This document shows, in pieces, positions 12,148 through 25,300 of a DNA stretch of 64,000 bases (positions within the stretch are counted from its first letter, which is position 1; the number at the start of each line of letters is the position of its first letter). Both the position numbers and the translations under genes were made by a program. Under the pieces are notes generated by a model. It was not told the origin of the DNA. It worked only from the letters and a program-made list of their open reading frames with translations, and made no database searches. This stretch comes from Gordionus sp. m RMFG-2023 (lineage: Eukaryota; Nematomorpha; Gordioida; Chordodea; Parachordodidae): positions 30,025,752-30,089,751 of the forward strand of contig NC_088779.1 of assembly GCF_954871325.1 (NCBI RefSeq). Reading direction: 5' to 3'.

Positions 12148-12882
12148 TCATTCTTCTAACAATTCTTGGAAATCATATATAAACCACTTGCTTCTATTTT
12201 TAACATTTTCTCTAATCACATTGCCACCAAATCCAATAAATCCATTCTATAAGTAAAATATAAATTGGTATTTAGCATCAAAATGATACAGCAGGTGGGC
12301 ATGCTTCTAAATCTGTAACTCCATCTCCTATAATGTAAATATTCTGATATCTGAATTCATCTTTTAAATATTGAATAACTTTTCCCTTTCCTCCACTATA
12401 AGATGTCATTTTTGTGCGATCAAAATCAAGATAGTTACCTATATTATATTTTTAAAACTATGTAAAAAATTTTTACCATATTTATCAAAGATTATATTAT
12501 TAGCAAAAATCATTTCCTTCTTTATTCCTAAAGATTTGACTAAAGAGTGTATAATATCACTGAATCCACCGGAGATAATATATACTGGAATATCGTGCTC
12601 TTTTAAAAATTGTATAAATTTTTGACTATTAATGGTTAATTTTAGTTTATTTTGTTTCAAAAATTGATTGTATAGATTTTGATTTATTGATAGAATATTC
12701 ATTCTTTTTTCCAGAGAATCTTCAAACTTAAGTTCGCCCTCCATTCCCCTTTTAGTAATTTGTTCAACTTCATTCCTTTTTCCTAAAAATTCAGCTAAAT
12801 CATCTAGTGATTCAGTTTCACAAAGAGTTGAGTCAAAATCAATGCAAACGCAATCCACATGTTCCCAATTAATTTTTAACAT
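12148..12882 (-). CDS. PSPH: Phosphoserine phosphatase (three coding exons)
   Basis: This cytosolic HAD-family enzyme performs the last step of serine synthesis, phosphoserine to serine plus phosphate. Exons: 12477-12882, 12290-12438 and 12148-12246, giving 217 aa (human enzyme about 225). Introns are tiny: 38 nt (12439-12476) and 43 nt (12247-12289), both GT-AG, and all exons join in frame. Motifs: nucleophile motif DFDST near residue 15; ISGGFSDII in the middle; GGKGKVIQYL; GDGVTDLEACPPA; and GFIGFGGNVIRENVKN near the C-terminus, all in family order. The ATG at 12882 is chosen because 'cttttacag' ends only four bases upstream, which would be the acceptor of a 5'-UTR intron or a trans-splice site. 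The N-terminus is a few residues shorter than in vertebrates. Very AT-rich codon use, like its surroundings. Identification is near certain; splice sites are inferred. Confidence 0.93.
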
Positions 12883-15800
12883 CCTCCTGTAAAAGAAAAT
12901 TATAATGGAGGGCAATATTAATGTATTAATTTTTGAGTAGACTTCCCATTAGCAAGATACTCCCATAATATTTTCCTTAATACGCATAGAAATCTCCTGC
13001 AATCATTTTTAAAATTCTCAGACATTAAATAATTTTTACAATGGTAGATAACAATTTTTAGCATATTTATAAGAAAAAATTGGCAAAGAAATGATAAAAA
13101 AAACCAAAATCATGCTCTATTTATTGAAAGTTAGTTTTAAAATTATTATGATATAGGTTTTAATCAAGTATTATTTAATAGAGATCTTCAAAGTTTAATT
13201 TATAAATATCCATTTTATATAAATGACAAGGAATCTACCTAATATTTTTAATTTTATGCTGTTAAATTTAGAAGATATCTTATTTTATAAAATTTGATAA
13301 CGCGAAATTTACTTAATGTAGATTAATTAATTAACTTTTCTATATATATATATATATTAAAATACAACCAACACCTTAATTTGGAAGTACTAAAGTAAAA
13401 GGACATTTTGTAAAGTATAATAAAATAACTAGGAATATAAAAAAATTTGAATACGCCTAAGCCCTATCTCTTCCTCGGCAAAAGCTAGGGCCTTTGCAGA
13501 CAGAAGGTTCAGAAATGTTTACTCGCAGTTTAAAAATTTTGATCTAGAAACCCTATATATAGGCTCAGCGTCTTCATGATACTTTTTTTATTGGATGCAA
13601 ACCCCCTTAAAAAACTTTTGCATACCTTTTTTATTTTGACCTTTATAATTATATTGATAATCTTTTCAGAGAATTTATAAAGATAACTTAAATTAATCTA
13701 TCTCTACCAACTAATTTTGTGATTATAAAGAATTTATTTTTTATAGTAAATTCAATCAAAATCTACATTATTTACAATGAATTAATTATTATAACATTAT
13801 GAGCTTGCTGATATATCTAAACCTTTTAAATGTAATTTAAAAGGATAGCAGAAAGTTTTATTTGGAAAACAATGTGCATGATTGTTTGCAATATATAGAT
13901 TTGGTCGATAATTGTATTATAATAATTCTATAATAAAAGTATTAATTTTTACAGCAATAAATTGTCCTATTTAATCTCAAAATTTAATAGATAATCCCCC
14001 AAAAAATTTAACCTACCCCCATTAAAGCAGCTTACCCTCTACCCCCTCAATAAATAGGATGCAAATTTCCTAACTCTTCCCCCTCATGTAGACGCTGTAT
14101 AGGCTAATTTATTTAATTTTCCCCCCTATGACTTAAAATATTTTTAAATAAATTTGTAGATCAGGAAAAGACGAGTTATTTTAAATATATATTAAATAAT
14201 TCCTATAAAATCATTCAAATTAGATATCGGAGTGGATGGCCCGTCTTGTAGCCCATATTTTTATAAAAAGGATATGAAAACATGTTTAAAAAATATATTT
14301 TACTATCTTTTGCTATGTTATACTATAATTGTAAATATTGTGGTATAATAAAATTATATTTATTTAAATTGTATTTATTTTCATTTAAATCACTCTGATA
14401 AATATTCAGAAATAGTGATAATTTAATATTTATCTAGTAAATTAAATTGATCCAAAACAAATTCCAATTATGATTCAAAAAAAGTAGCATTAAAGTTACT
14501 TTTCATAAATAACGAATTCCTTTACATAAGGTTGTCAGAAAATTTCGTGGACAAAAAAATCCATTATTTCAACTGTTATAACTGAAGTTGCGTGACCAAA
14601 AAATAAGAGTGGGTATGGAAAGATGTATAATCAACCAACAGAAATACGAAGAAAAATAGCCAGACAAGCGGAAATCAAATTCTATATTATATTCCTCAGG
14701 AATTAACCGAAATTCAAATCCATTAGAAATTACAAGATATTTCGACGACTATAAATGATAATTTTGATAATATCATATATATATAATTAAAATAAAAAGG
14801 CATTATTATTGAATTTTATACAAGTATCTCATTAAAAATGTCAAAAGATAAAGTACTCGATACAAGCATTCGTGGCACTGTAAAAACTCAGCAAATCATT
14901 AGGGATAAATCTATTCGATTTCAATATATTATACAAAAAATGTTAATTTACAAAACTACAAGTTTGATAAAATTTAAATCCTAAAGTAAATATATCATTC
15001 TATAAAAAATCTAAAATAAATTTTATAAAAACTACTTATAAAAAAATTAAACTATATTAATTTTTCAATATAGAAAAAAAAGTAAGATAAAGTAATACAT
15101 ATTCTCAATAATTTTATTTGCTAGCATGAAATTCGGATCATATAGAAATATATCAACACATTCACGCGGAATAAAATAATAATCAAGAATAAAAATATAT
15201 CAAAATATCATTATTATTTTTATGGTTGAGATTTATAAAATGCATTTTAAAAAGTATAAAAATACTTTAATTTATTATACATTCTAGAGTTTGCATTCAT
15301 TGAGTGAGGAGGAGGGAATTAGTGATATTTAAAGCATTTATTCACATGAATTCTTCACTTCATTAAGTTAATCGAATATTCGATAAATTACATTTTATAA
15401 ACAAGGCAATCTGCATAGTAAAAAAACACTAGGGAATATAATTTTTTTTAAAAGAAAAATAAATTATAATGGTTTTGTTGACATATTTTGAATATATTAC
15501 ATACAAAAAAAATAATTAAAATTCTTAAACTCTATTGAAAAAAAATGCGATACATTAGATCTTGTCGAATAATACTAAAATTAAACAAATATTTTATTAA
15601 TCAATAAAAGTAATTTAATTTAATGATTTCAACTTTTATAAATCTGGAAAAAATTTTTTTAAAAATATATATATTTTTATGGGTAAAGGGTTTTAGAATT
15701 TCTGAAAATTTGGAACTGGGAAGATTGGACCCTTAACGTTTTTAAATTTCTGTAAAAAAAAATTTCAGGCCCTCAATTACAATTTAAAAATACAATGAAT

Positions 15801-16331
15801 TTTTTTTCTCTAAAACTAGGCACAAAGAAAATGTAAAAGTATAAGAACAATAAAAAAATTAGAAAAATAAGATAAATTTATGTACAAATCAATAAATTGA
15901 TTTGATTTATTATCACGCATTTTGAATGATTGAAAAATCAATAGATAAATAATGTCAAATTGCATCTGTGATGCGGAAAGATAATTTAAAAAAAAACATG
16001 ATAATAAATCTTAACCCCTTCCCAAGCTTTATGATATATTCTCGCCATGTGTCATAATCTGCATAATAAAGACCAAGGGCCAGAAAAATGTGTAGTCTCA
16101 CATATTGTGCGATATTTTATGTATCCAATAATAGTTTTATATAAAATTTCATATTATCAGGTGGTGTACAATGGTATCATGTTTTCAATTTCACCCATTA
16201 GAATCAATTGAGCCTAGTCCTTGTAGGTTTAAGATTACGTACTGAACAGTGCGGGATATTCGACGGGGTATAATAAAAGGAAGGGATTATGAATCAAAAT
16301 TGGTGGGAGAGGGGTGGTTATTGTCACATGT
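12883..16331. other. AT-rich intergenic stretch
   Basis: I see no coding region, RNA gene or repeat with clear ends in about 3.4 kb. A (TA)n run lies near 13343-13357. Its right end would be the 3' flank of the ABHD17 gene. Confidence 0.45.
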
Positions 16332-19300
16332 TCACCCGAGCTCCTCGCTAAAAAACTTCTTGAGTCTGTTCAGGTACTCCGGTCGGCTTTCTATATCATT
16401 GTGACCGGCCCCAGGAACCCAAAGTGGGGGCAGGGCGGGTCGGGGCAGCAAGGAGTGAAGAGCTCGGCCATGACCGCAATCGATAACGTCATCGGCTGTT
16501 CCGTGTATGATGAGCACGTGACGGGACGCCACTCGGCGTGCATGGTCAGGAGTGTAAAAAGCGTCAAGCCGCGAGGCCCATTTGGGAAGCGGGCGGAGGA
16601 TATCGGCGATGGTAGCGGAAGGATCCTGAGGGTTGTCTGGTGAGGCAATTAATGTACAAATAGAGTAATTAATTGGGATAGGGGCGATTGTCAGGTGTTG
16701 TAAAAAATAAAATTATACAATCTTTTTGATTCCATAATTTCTTAAAGTAAAATTTTTTTTCATTATTAAAGATATTATGGAAGTGATCTTGGCTAGAGTG
16801 GGGAATGCCGAAAATAGTTAAAATCACCCTATGGCGATATAGATGATTATAAAATTCGATTGAATAAAAAAATTGTTTTCATGATTATTCTGATGTCTAG
16901 AAAATTTAGTTGTGATTTGAAATATAAGCTGCTCAATAGTAAGAAAAACGGGGATTGGATAAGCCAACGTATATACCAAAAAAAATAATGAATTTATTAT
17001 AATCCAATATACAAATAATCACACCAGCCAATGAAAATAAAGATAAATCTTATAAAACCGAACCTTGAGCATGTGGTGCACCATCTATGAGGTGATTTTG
17101 ACCGCCAAGATTATCTTCGTTACCAACATGATTAGCGTGCTGCGAATTTTGGTTGATTTGAGTGAGGAAAGGGAAAGCTACTCTGAGCCCAGAAACCAAG
17201 GGTGAATGAAGGACAACTCCGGCCGCGAACCTAGATGATGTGAGGAGATCTGAAGGGCTGGATGTAGGAGAAGGAGGCAAACCGGCTAGATGGATGGTAG
17301 GGACGGTACCTATGCTTTGGCCGTACAGAACTACCTGCTGAGGGGTCAAGTCATAGCTGGAAGAATGTATTTAATATAAATAACTCAAGGAACAAGAAAA
17401 TGTATGCAAAAAAATATTATAAATTATTATTTGTTTAAAGTGTACATTATATCACGACCTATATTTCTATCAGGTCAGATGCATTTATTATGAGGGTTGC
17501 AAAATGACAAGTTTTTGATTCACCCTTCTTAATCAAAAGACGGAATCTTCGATTCACCTGTCATTATTTGACGGGCTTTTTTCTTTATTGCATAGTTAGA
17601 TAAGAACGTTCAGGTGACATTAATATCAATGCTGTTAAAGTAGTTATTGAAAGTAGCGCGATATAGTAGCGGCGCTATATTTACTTTGAGTAACAGTCAG
17701 TCAGTCAGTAAAGACGAATAAGAAAGTTATTCGATTCAAATCGAATATGAATTAAAAAATTTATTAGTGGAATAATAACCGACCCATTATTCTATAGAAT
17801 TATTTGGTATTCGAAAATATTCGAAATTATTTGTAAAGTTATTTAAAGTAGTCCTTATGAAGCTATTTGTTTTCTATTATTTCTATAATTATTTTTTCCC
17901 CATTCCTTCACCTTTAAAAAAAAATTAATTTCCGAATCGAATATTAGACAAATCTAACCACATAATGATTTTATTAACAAATAACATAAATATTTGATTC
18001 GAATCAAATATAAATAATTTGATTGATAATTCCATTCTATAAGTTTATATCACGAGCATGCTCCCCGCTTCACGTTATACGCAGTTCACTCGAAGTCGTT
18101 TGTTTTACGAAGCGGTTTTCTAGGCAATTTTTAAACATGAGTATAAAATAATTCGAATTAATTTTTTTTTGCATAATAAAATATTTTAAAAAAAATTTTG
18201 TAAGGAACCGCCACTCTGACGTCATTTAATTGTTAGGAACCGCAACTCGGACGCCATTTGTTAATAAAGATGATGAATGGTTGCGTATTTATAATATGCA
18301 AAAAAATTAATTCGACAGATTATTATCCCCTTTGTTAGAAATAAATAAATTAAAAAAATCCCCTGAAACGTGACTAGGAAACCGCTTCGAAAAAAAGAGT
18401 TGTTTTGACAGGTTAATCGACCTCGTCAAATATCATATGTTTGAGCAAAAAATGGCATACTTGATTAAACTAAAATCAATATCATTTAGGGTTAGGCTTA
18501 GATTTATTATATATATTTTTTAAAATGGACGTAGTAATTACAGGGTTTTCATTTTTTTTAAAAGACAACTTGAAAATTATTTTTCCTGCACGATGTCTAT
18601 TTATTAACTGTTCCGCCCAAAGGGACCGAATTACCCGTTAAAAACGGTTTTCAGTCTGGTGTCGGTAGTAGACCAACATTATTTATTTTAAAATGCATAA
18701 TTAACTTGGTTATTACGAATACTATATAAATAAGTTGTACCGAATCAGCAACGCACGCCAAGCTGCTTCGGCATCGGAATATAGATCTGCTTCGGAAGGT
18801 CTGACAACTTTACCACCACAGAATCCGCTATACCTACCTAAATGTATAATATATATGAAAAATTTACTCGACCACCACTGATATTACGTGATAAAATGGT
18901 TCACGAATGGTTGAACAAATAGTACATATTTTGATAATTAAAACACTAGGACAAAATAGTTAGAACCGCACATAAAAAACATGTGCAACAATAAAAAAGA
19001 ATATATATTTTTTTTTTAAATTTAATAAAGGGTGGACCCTAATTTATTTTGACCAAAAGTGGAGTTAAAACCTTCTAATAATAATAATCAGTTAAAGAGA
19101 TAAATTGAGATTTATTTACATTTAATAAATAAAATCCGATAAAATATAATTCCACTAGTTAAACCCCTAAAAAAACAATATCAATTCTGACCAAGGTTAA
19201 AGCTATAAACCAGAACGTTCTAACGTGTTGAGTGTACAATGTTAAATAGGGTAGCAATAGCGAGCCAAATTCAAAATAGCGCTTTCAAAAATTTGGATAT

Positions 19301-22300
19301 TTTCGAGCATTTGCATATTAAAAAAAATTTATCGTCTGCTTATACCAATTGTATTAATTGAGAATAATTTTCACATTATTTTTTAAAAGTAATTATTATA
19401 TTCTTATCTAGATAATTATATAATATATTAAACTAGCTTAATTTTGAAAACGCTCTGGTATGACCTTATGCTGAATTTATGGCAAACATGTTATGTTCAA
19501 GCGGTGCGGTATTTAATGTTTATTCTTCATAGTATTAATAATTTTTGATATAAAAATGGAGATAATTATTTTACGTACAATACCTTTTTATCGAATTTCG
19601 CAAATTATTTTAATAATAGTTATATTTTATCATCGCAACATATGTTTTTCAAATTTTGTTATCATTTCGCTTAATATTTATTAATTATACCTAATTTATT
19701 GGCTGTATTTTTGTAAATAAGGCAGCGATAAATACCGCACCGCTTGAGCAAAACGCGTTTATCATATATTAGGCCTCAGGGTAAGGAGAAGCTACATTTT
19801 ACAAAAAGCGTATGCGCAGGCTAATTTTTTAACGTATAATATTTATCGTATACGTTTTCGGTTGGGTCCGCTATCATTCAACCCCAAGAGTCCGTTTTTA
19901 ATACCGGAAATAGATCTCGCGCGATTAGTGGTCGAACAACCGTATCCGGTGTAATCGTATCCAAAAACGTCAGCACCCAATTTCGAGCCCAGCGCTAGGA
20001 AAAAGCCGGACATTTGACCCAAATCCACCGCATTCCCATGGCTGAAAAGGATGGTGTACTTGCAGGGATGGTAATGGCGTCTTTATATATAATAATTTTT
20101 TTTTTGACTTAATGAATCAGTTTGTCGAGATTCGATTGGTTTAACACAATTTTTTTTAAATTATTGCGCGAAAGTCTTTCTTTTCAGTTATTGGAACCAA
20201 CATTCTCAAAAGGAACAAAAAAAACGTTTTTTTTCCTGTTTTTTATTATTGTTTAACTGAAAATCTATAGAATAATGTAATCTATCAATATTTTATCGCA
20301 ATCAATAAGTTAATTTTTCATAATGACAAAAGTCCTGGAATTATTGTTATTGGTTAACAGGGAGAATGTGAAGAATTACCGATAAATGTGTTGAGACAAA
20401 ATCCAAAAACTAACAAAAATGGACAATTTAGGAGAAAAAATAAAATAAAACGAATATTCATCATCAGCCATTAAAAAATTATTTGTATAGTTTTAAAAAA
20501 TTTAAGTTCGAAAACATTGAACATTTAAAACTTTCAAAAAAAATCGAAAAAAAAATGATTTTGGTCAAAATTTAGATTTTCCTATTTAAAATGGCTTATT
20601 TTATTTTTTTATAAAGTTTCAAAAGTTTGTGAATCGTATTTTTTGATTTGAAATAACTTTTTAAATATAAAATTTAAACATTTTGTTTTGAAAGTTTAAA
20701 AATTTCGTTAAAATAATATTTAGGCCTGTTTTTTTCTTCGTTTTTTATGTTTGAAATAAAAAACAGTCGTTTTTTTTGTGTAAATCCATTTCGTTTGAAA
20801 CGATGCTAATAAATTATATTCCTTACGTTAAGACTATCGATCATCAACGAAAGCAATTTATAGATCTAAATTATAATTTAGCCTAGAGAGGTGTTGATAT
20901 GATACTTTCAAAGCTACTAGTTTAAAGTATATTGAAACTAGAAGTCGACGCAGCGCAGCCCGAAGCCTTACCCGCGGGACAAGATTTTTTCTGGCCGGAA
21001 AGAACAAAATTTTTCAAAATATATTTTCTACCTTTCCCGGGACAAGTTGGACAAAACAAAATATATTTTAATAGTGCACACAAATTGAGCGTTTACGTTT
21101 TGCCCGAAATTTTGTCAATAAAAAAAACGTAACGCATCCCTTGTTAAAATTGAGGTTGCCTTTTTATTAATATCGTCGATTTCAAACATCTTTGAAAATT
21201 ATATTATCGTCTGCCGTCCGTATTTCTTTAAATTTCTATATATTCCATTTTAGGATTATAGGTAGGTTATTTATATTACATTTTTATATATAATATTACG
21301 AAAAGCGTAAAGAAAAAGTAACGAAAAAGCGAACTTATTTGCATTTTTTTTTAAATGGTTGCTAACGCCAAACGGCAATTTTACCAATTTGCGCGAGGCC
21401 ATTTGAAATGCGTTATTTGCGCTATCAACGCACAGCGTTTGAAGCGCTCAATTTTGTGCCCACTATAAGTGGTCATGCCGGGTCGGTTCATAAATAATCG
21501 CGGCCATGGGCTGAAAAATCCGGTAGAAAATTTCCCCGGTCCAGTTCGGGTCCGAGATATAATCGAAGAGGGGAAATTATTTGTAATATGATTACAAATT
21601 TAACTTGCAATATAATATCAAATTTAATTTGTTAATTTTTTAATCGATATATAAGGAAATACCAAAAAAAAAAATTATGAAGCAGCTAACCAATTTATAA
21701 AACATTTTTTCTTGGTAAAATCATTTAAACTATTAAAAATTAAAATCTTTCATTACCCAAATAAATGATTCCGTTTGATTTAAACTATAATGTTAATTAA
21801 AACGAGTTGTATTTTTAAATCAAAAATGGCGATGATTGTTTAGTTTCCAGGTTCAAATTAAATGTAATTGGGTCAAAAGCAAGAAAAAGGGCTATTTATT
21901 TTCAAAAAAAAAATCTGAGACGGTCTTTAAAATTTCGACATTATGCGGATCCATGATTAATATCGACTAACCACGAATTTGTAATTAACGCGAATAGGCG
22001 GCGGAGAATACGAAAAACTACCGCATATATTGTATACTTCCGCCGAGAATTGGCGCTAACTGTAAATTCGGGGTAAGACTTATAACGTACAAAGTATAGG
22101 ACAAGGTCCTTTATGATCTTGACGCGATTACAGATAATTTTTCGAAAAAATGGTATATTGGATAATGATATAAGTCATTGGTTATAGCACGATTTCGCGT
22201 CTAAATATGAATTGAAGACAATTCTCCAATTTATATGGCTCAGCCAATGAAATAAAATAATCATAATACATAGACTGACGATTCATTGATAATAAATGCA

Positions 22301-25300
22301 CTTTAAAGCGTCGTTGAATGCAAATCAGCTGGAACCCGCCATTTCGGTAACAATTATAGTTAATTATTCTCACGTTAAAAATTACTATTAAATCGATAAC
22401 TTGCTATCCTTATCATCTCGAATGATCAGGCAATTCTTTAATTTGCGCCATGACATAGGAATACATTGGCTTATCGTTTAAAAATTTTTAATAATGATAT
22501 GGTTAATCAAAATGGTGTCCCCAGTTGTTTTCAATTAATGTACACTTTTAATGAATGAATCAGCCCAGAATTTTCAAAATTGTTTTCCAAAGGGAAAATT
22601 GAAAATAGGAGGAGAGATTGAATAGCTAAACCCTGGGTTATTTTCTTAAAGGCCCGCCCGAATACCCGGTTTATTTAGTCCGGGTTTTTAAAGGCCCTCC
22701 CGAATACCCGGTTTATTTAATCCGGGTTTGTAGGTCTCTGAATTATGTGAGTAAATATAAAATTATATTTAGTTCCTTCATTGTTTAACCATTACCTTGT
22801 ACTAATTTTTTTTAATATTTCGATATTTATTTTTTAATCTTTCGTAAGGATTATATATAATAAATCATATTTTTTTTTACCTTCAGGTTTTTGATTGATA
22901 ACGAATTTATTTTACCCCTATATATTTTAACTTCGTAACAAATGCGCTCGATCGGAAAATATAAAATTATTAATTAAAAATCGATAATTTTTTTTTTCAA
23001 CGATTTAAGTAAAAAAAAAAAAAGGTAGCCCATCAAATTCACGCGTCAATCAAAAAAAAATTAATACTAAAGACTAACTTTTGATTTCGTGGTAGGGTTA
23101 TATGCCGTTCTTTCCTGATTCCGTCCCATTCGTTGGGTCGGTCATTGGAAGCGTCGGGTGGCGGGCGGGATTTTGTTTTGCCCACTTTACGATCGGCGTT
23201 GTAAGGAGATGCCATCATCGTGGAGTTAAAAACTATTCAAAACGTTTCGTTTTTTTGTAAATATCTATTAATTACGGCTATCTTCAAAAAACTGATTTAC
23301 CATTTAGCGAGCAGTAATGAATTTAAGAGCTGCCAACAGGTCAATTGTATGTTTATCTTATGGCTTACTAAATCAGTTTCGGCCACAGATTAATAAAATT
23401 TAAATATATATAATATATATATCACGGTCGGAATGAATGGGCAGATCGGCCGAGTTGATCAAATTCATCTTCAGGTCCAACATATCCCGCCATTTCTCTT
23501 CGATTTCGGGGTAATTTGGTGCTTTATAACCCTCATTTTCCAGGGCATTATTTTCGGGAGGCGCGACAATGGTTGAGTTTTCTTTGACCTTCTTGCCCAG
23601 GGATTTGCCACACCAAACCATCAAACACGGTATCACCGAGCCCCGGCTGGTGACCGTGGTAAAAGCGTCGAGTCTGTCCAACTCTTGGGCCGAGTATTGC
23701 CATTCTGCCCTGTTTTTCAAGTGGATGCCGTAACTGGGGAATTCTTTCTCCATCTCCAACTCTTTCATCATCGCGGAATTGATGGTGGTGTTATTGGGCA
23801 GGACATTTTCTTTAGATCTTTTGCCCAGGGAGTTGGTAGTCAGGTTCAAGAGAGGCCGAGACAAATTTCCCCATCTGTTAGCTATGAGTTCCGTTAATTT
23901 TTGAACCCGATTAGTTTGAGGATTCGGAAGGTTGAAGTGAGCTACTAGGGGGGAAGCGGACGTAATAGCGGCATCCGTATTAATCTGTTTGTTTTTTTAT
24001 TTTAAAAAAATTTATTTTAAAATTAAGTACAAGTTTTCCGTAATATAATAAACGTAGTACGATAATGAACGCGTGCGTAAACGACCTCGGGTCGATTTTT
24101 AAAAACGGCCTAAAAGCGAAACGATTATTGCGAACCCTTTAGAGCAAATTCATAACAGCGCACTAAAAAATAAACCTTTTGAAACAACTCTCTCATGAGT
24201 TTAGTTTTAGAAAGAAAGAAAAAAAACCTGTCAATCAAACCAGCTTTACGTGACTCAGCCGGTACGCGTATCTCTGAGCAACCAAGCCACAAAAAAACAA
24301 GGATTTATTTTATATAAATAATTAATTTTTTTTAAAAAAATATAAATTATATTTAAGATAATCTGATAACGATACGAATTCATATTTAATTTTTTGAAAG
24401 TTTATAAGATTTTCGAAAAAAGAGCCTAATCAAGAAGGAAAGTGCATCAAAATTTACTAAAACAGCTGTAACTCCACTCTTAGAAGAACTGAGAGTACCC
24501 CTAAGGAGATATATCCTAATACTAGTGTTCTTCCTTAATTAGCTTTCATTCATATCACTCTTGTCGACATCTTAAGAATGCCCCATGTAACAGCTGATTC
24601 GAGGATTTCGAATGATGATTTAGTACTAATTTTTTTTTCATATTAACTTACCTATTATGCTAAAAAATAATTACAATCATTTAAGGGTAAACCAACTTTT
24701 TTAATTTTTAAAAAAATTTTGGTGTTATTTGAATTTTTTTTTAAACCTATTTATTAATATATTCATTTCTAATAAAAATTTCTGATTTACGTTAATTCTA
24801 TCCAGTTTGAATTAAAAAAATCAGTAATAATACCTTACAAATTGAGCGGAAACGTTTAGCGTTGTGTTTTTTAGTGTAAACCGGATATTAGAACACCGGA
24901 AGCGCAAACAAGTATCGAATCAATAATATTGTTAAAATTTGTTACATTATCGTCTGATTATTTGTAAAGTATAAAATCTTAAAAATTATTTATATTATAA
25001 CACACCTTTATTTAGCATGGAGAATATAAAGAATACCTCGACGAATCAATAATATTATTAAAATTTGCTGCAATATCGTCTGATTATTTGTAAAGTATAA
25101 AATCTTAAAAATTATTTATATTATAACACACCTTTATTTAGCATGGGAAATATAAAGAATACCAAACAGCGTCAATTTATTTTGCAAATTTTTCCATTTT
25201 TGATATTAACTTCGCAGTTATTTTTATCAATTGAACGGAAAGAAGAAGCCAGAATGGGGTGACCAAAATATTCAAATAAATTGTACTCACATCAGAAAGT

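Larger units (their letters stand above)
20081..23078. other. ABHD17 intron 3, with repeat pieces
   Basis: This is a 3-kb intron on the minus strand. It contains GC-richer patches at about 20935-21010 and 21477-21560 ('gccgggtcggtt', 'cccggtccagttcgggtccg') that look like fragments of the GC-rich hAT derivatives. A family D MITE lies at 22262-22565 and a family C end at about 22633-22740. No other gene is seen in it. Confidence 0.5.

Noticed and set aside
16314-16648. Open frames of 109 aa (plus) and 85 aa (minus)
   Set aside because: They overlap the GC-rich last exon of ABHD17 in other frames; the conserved HGTADDVID and GAGHND motifs lie in a different minus-strand frame.
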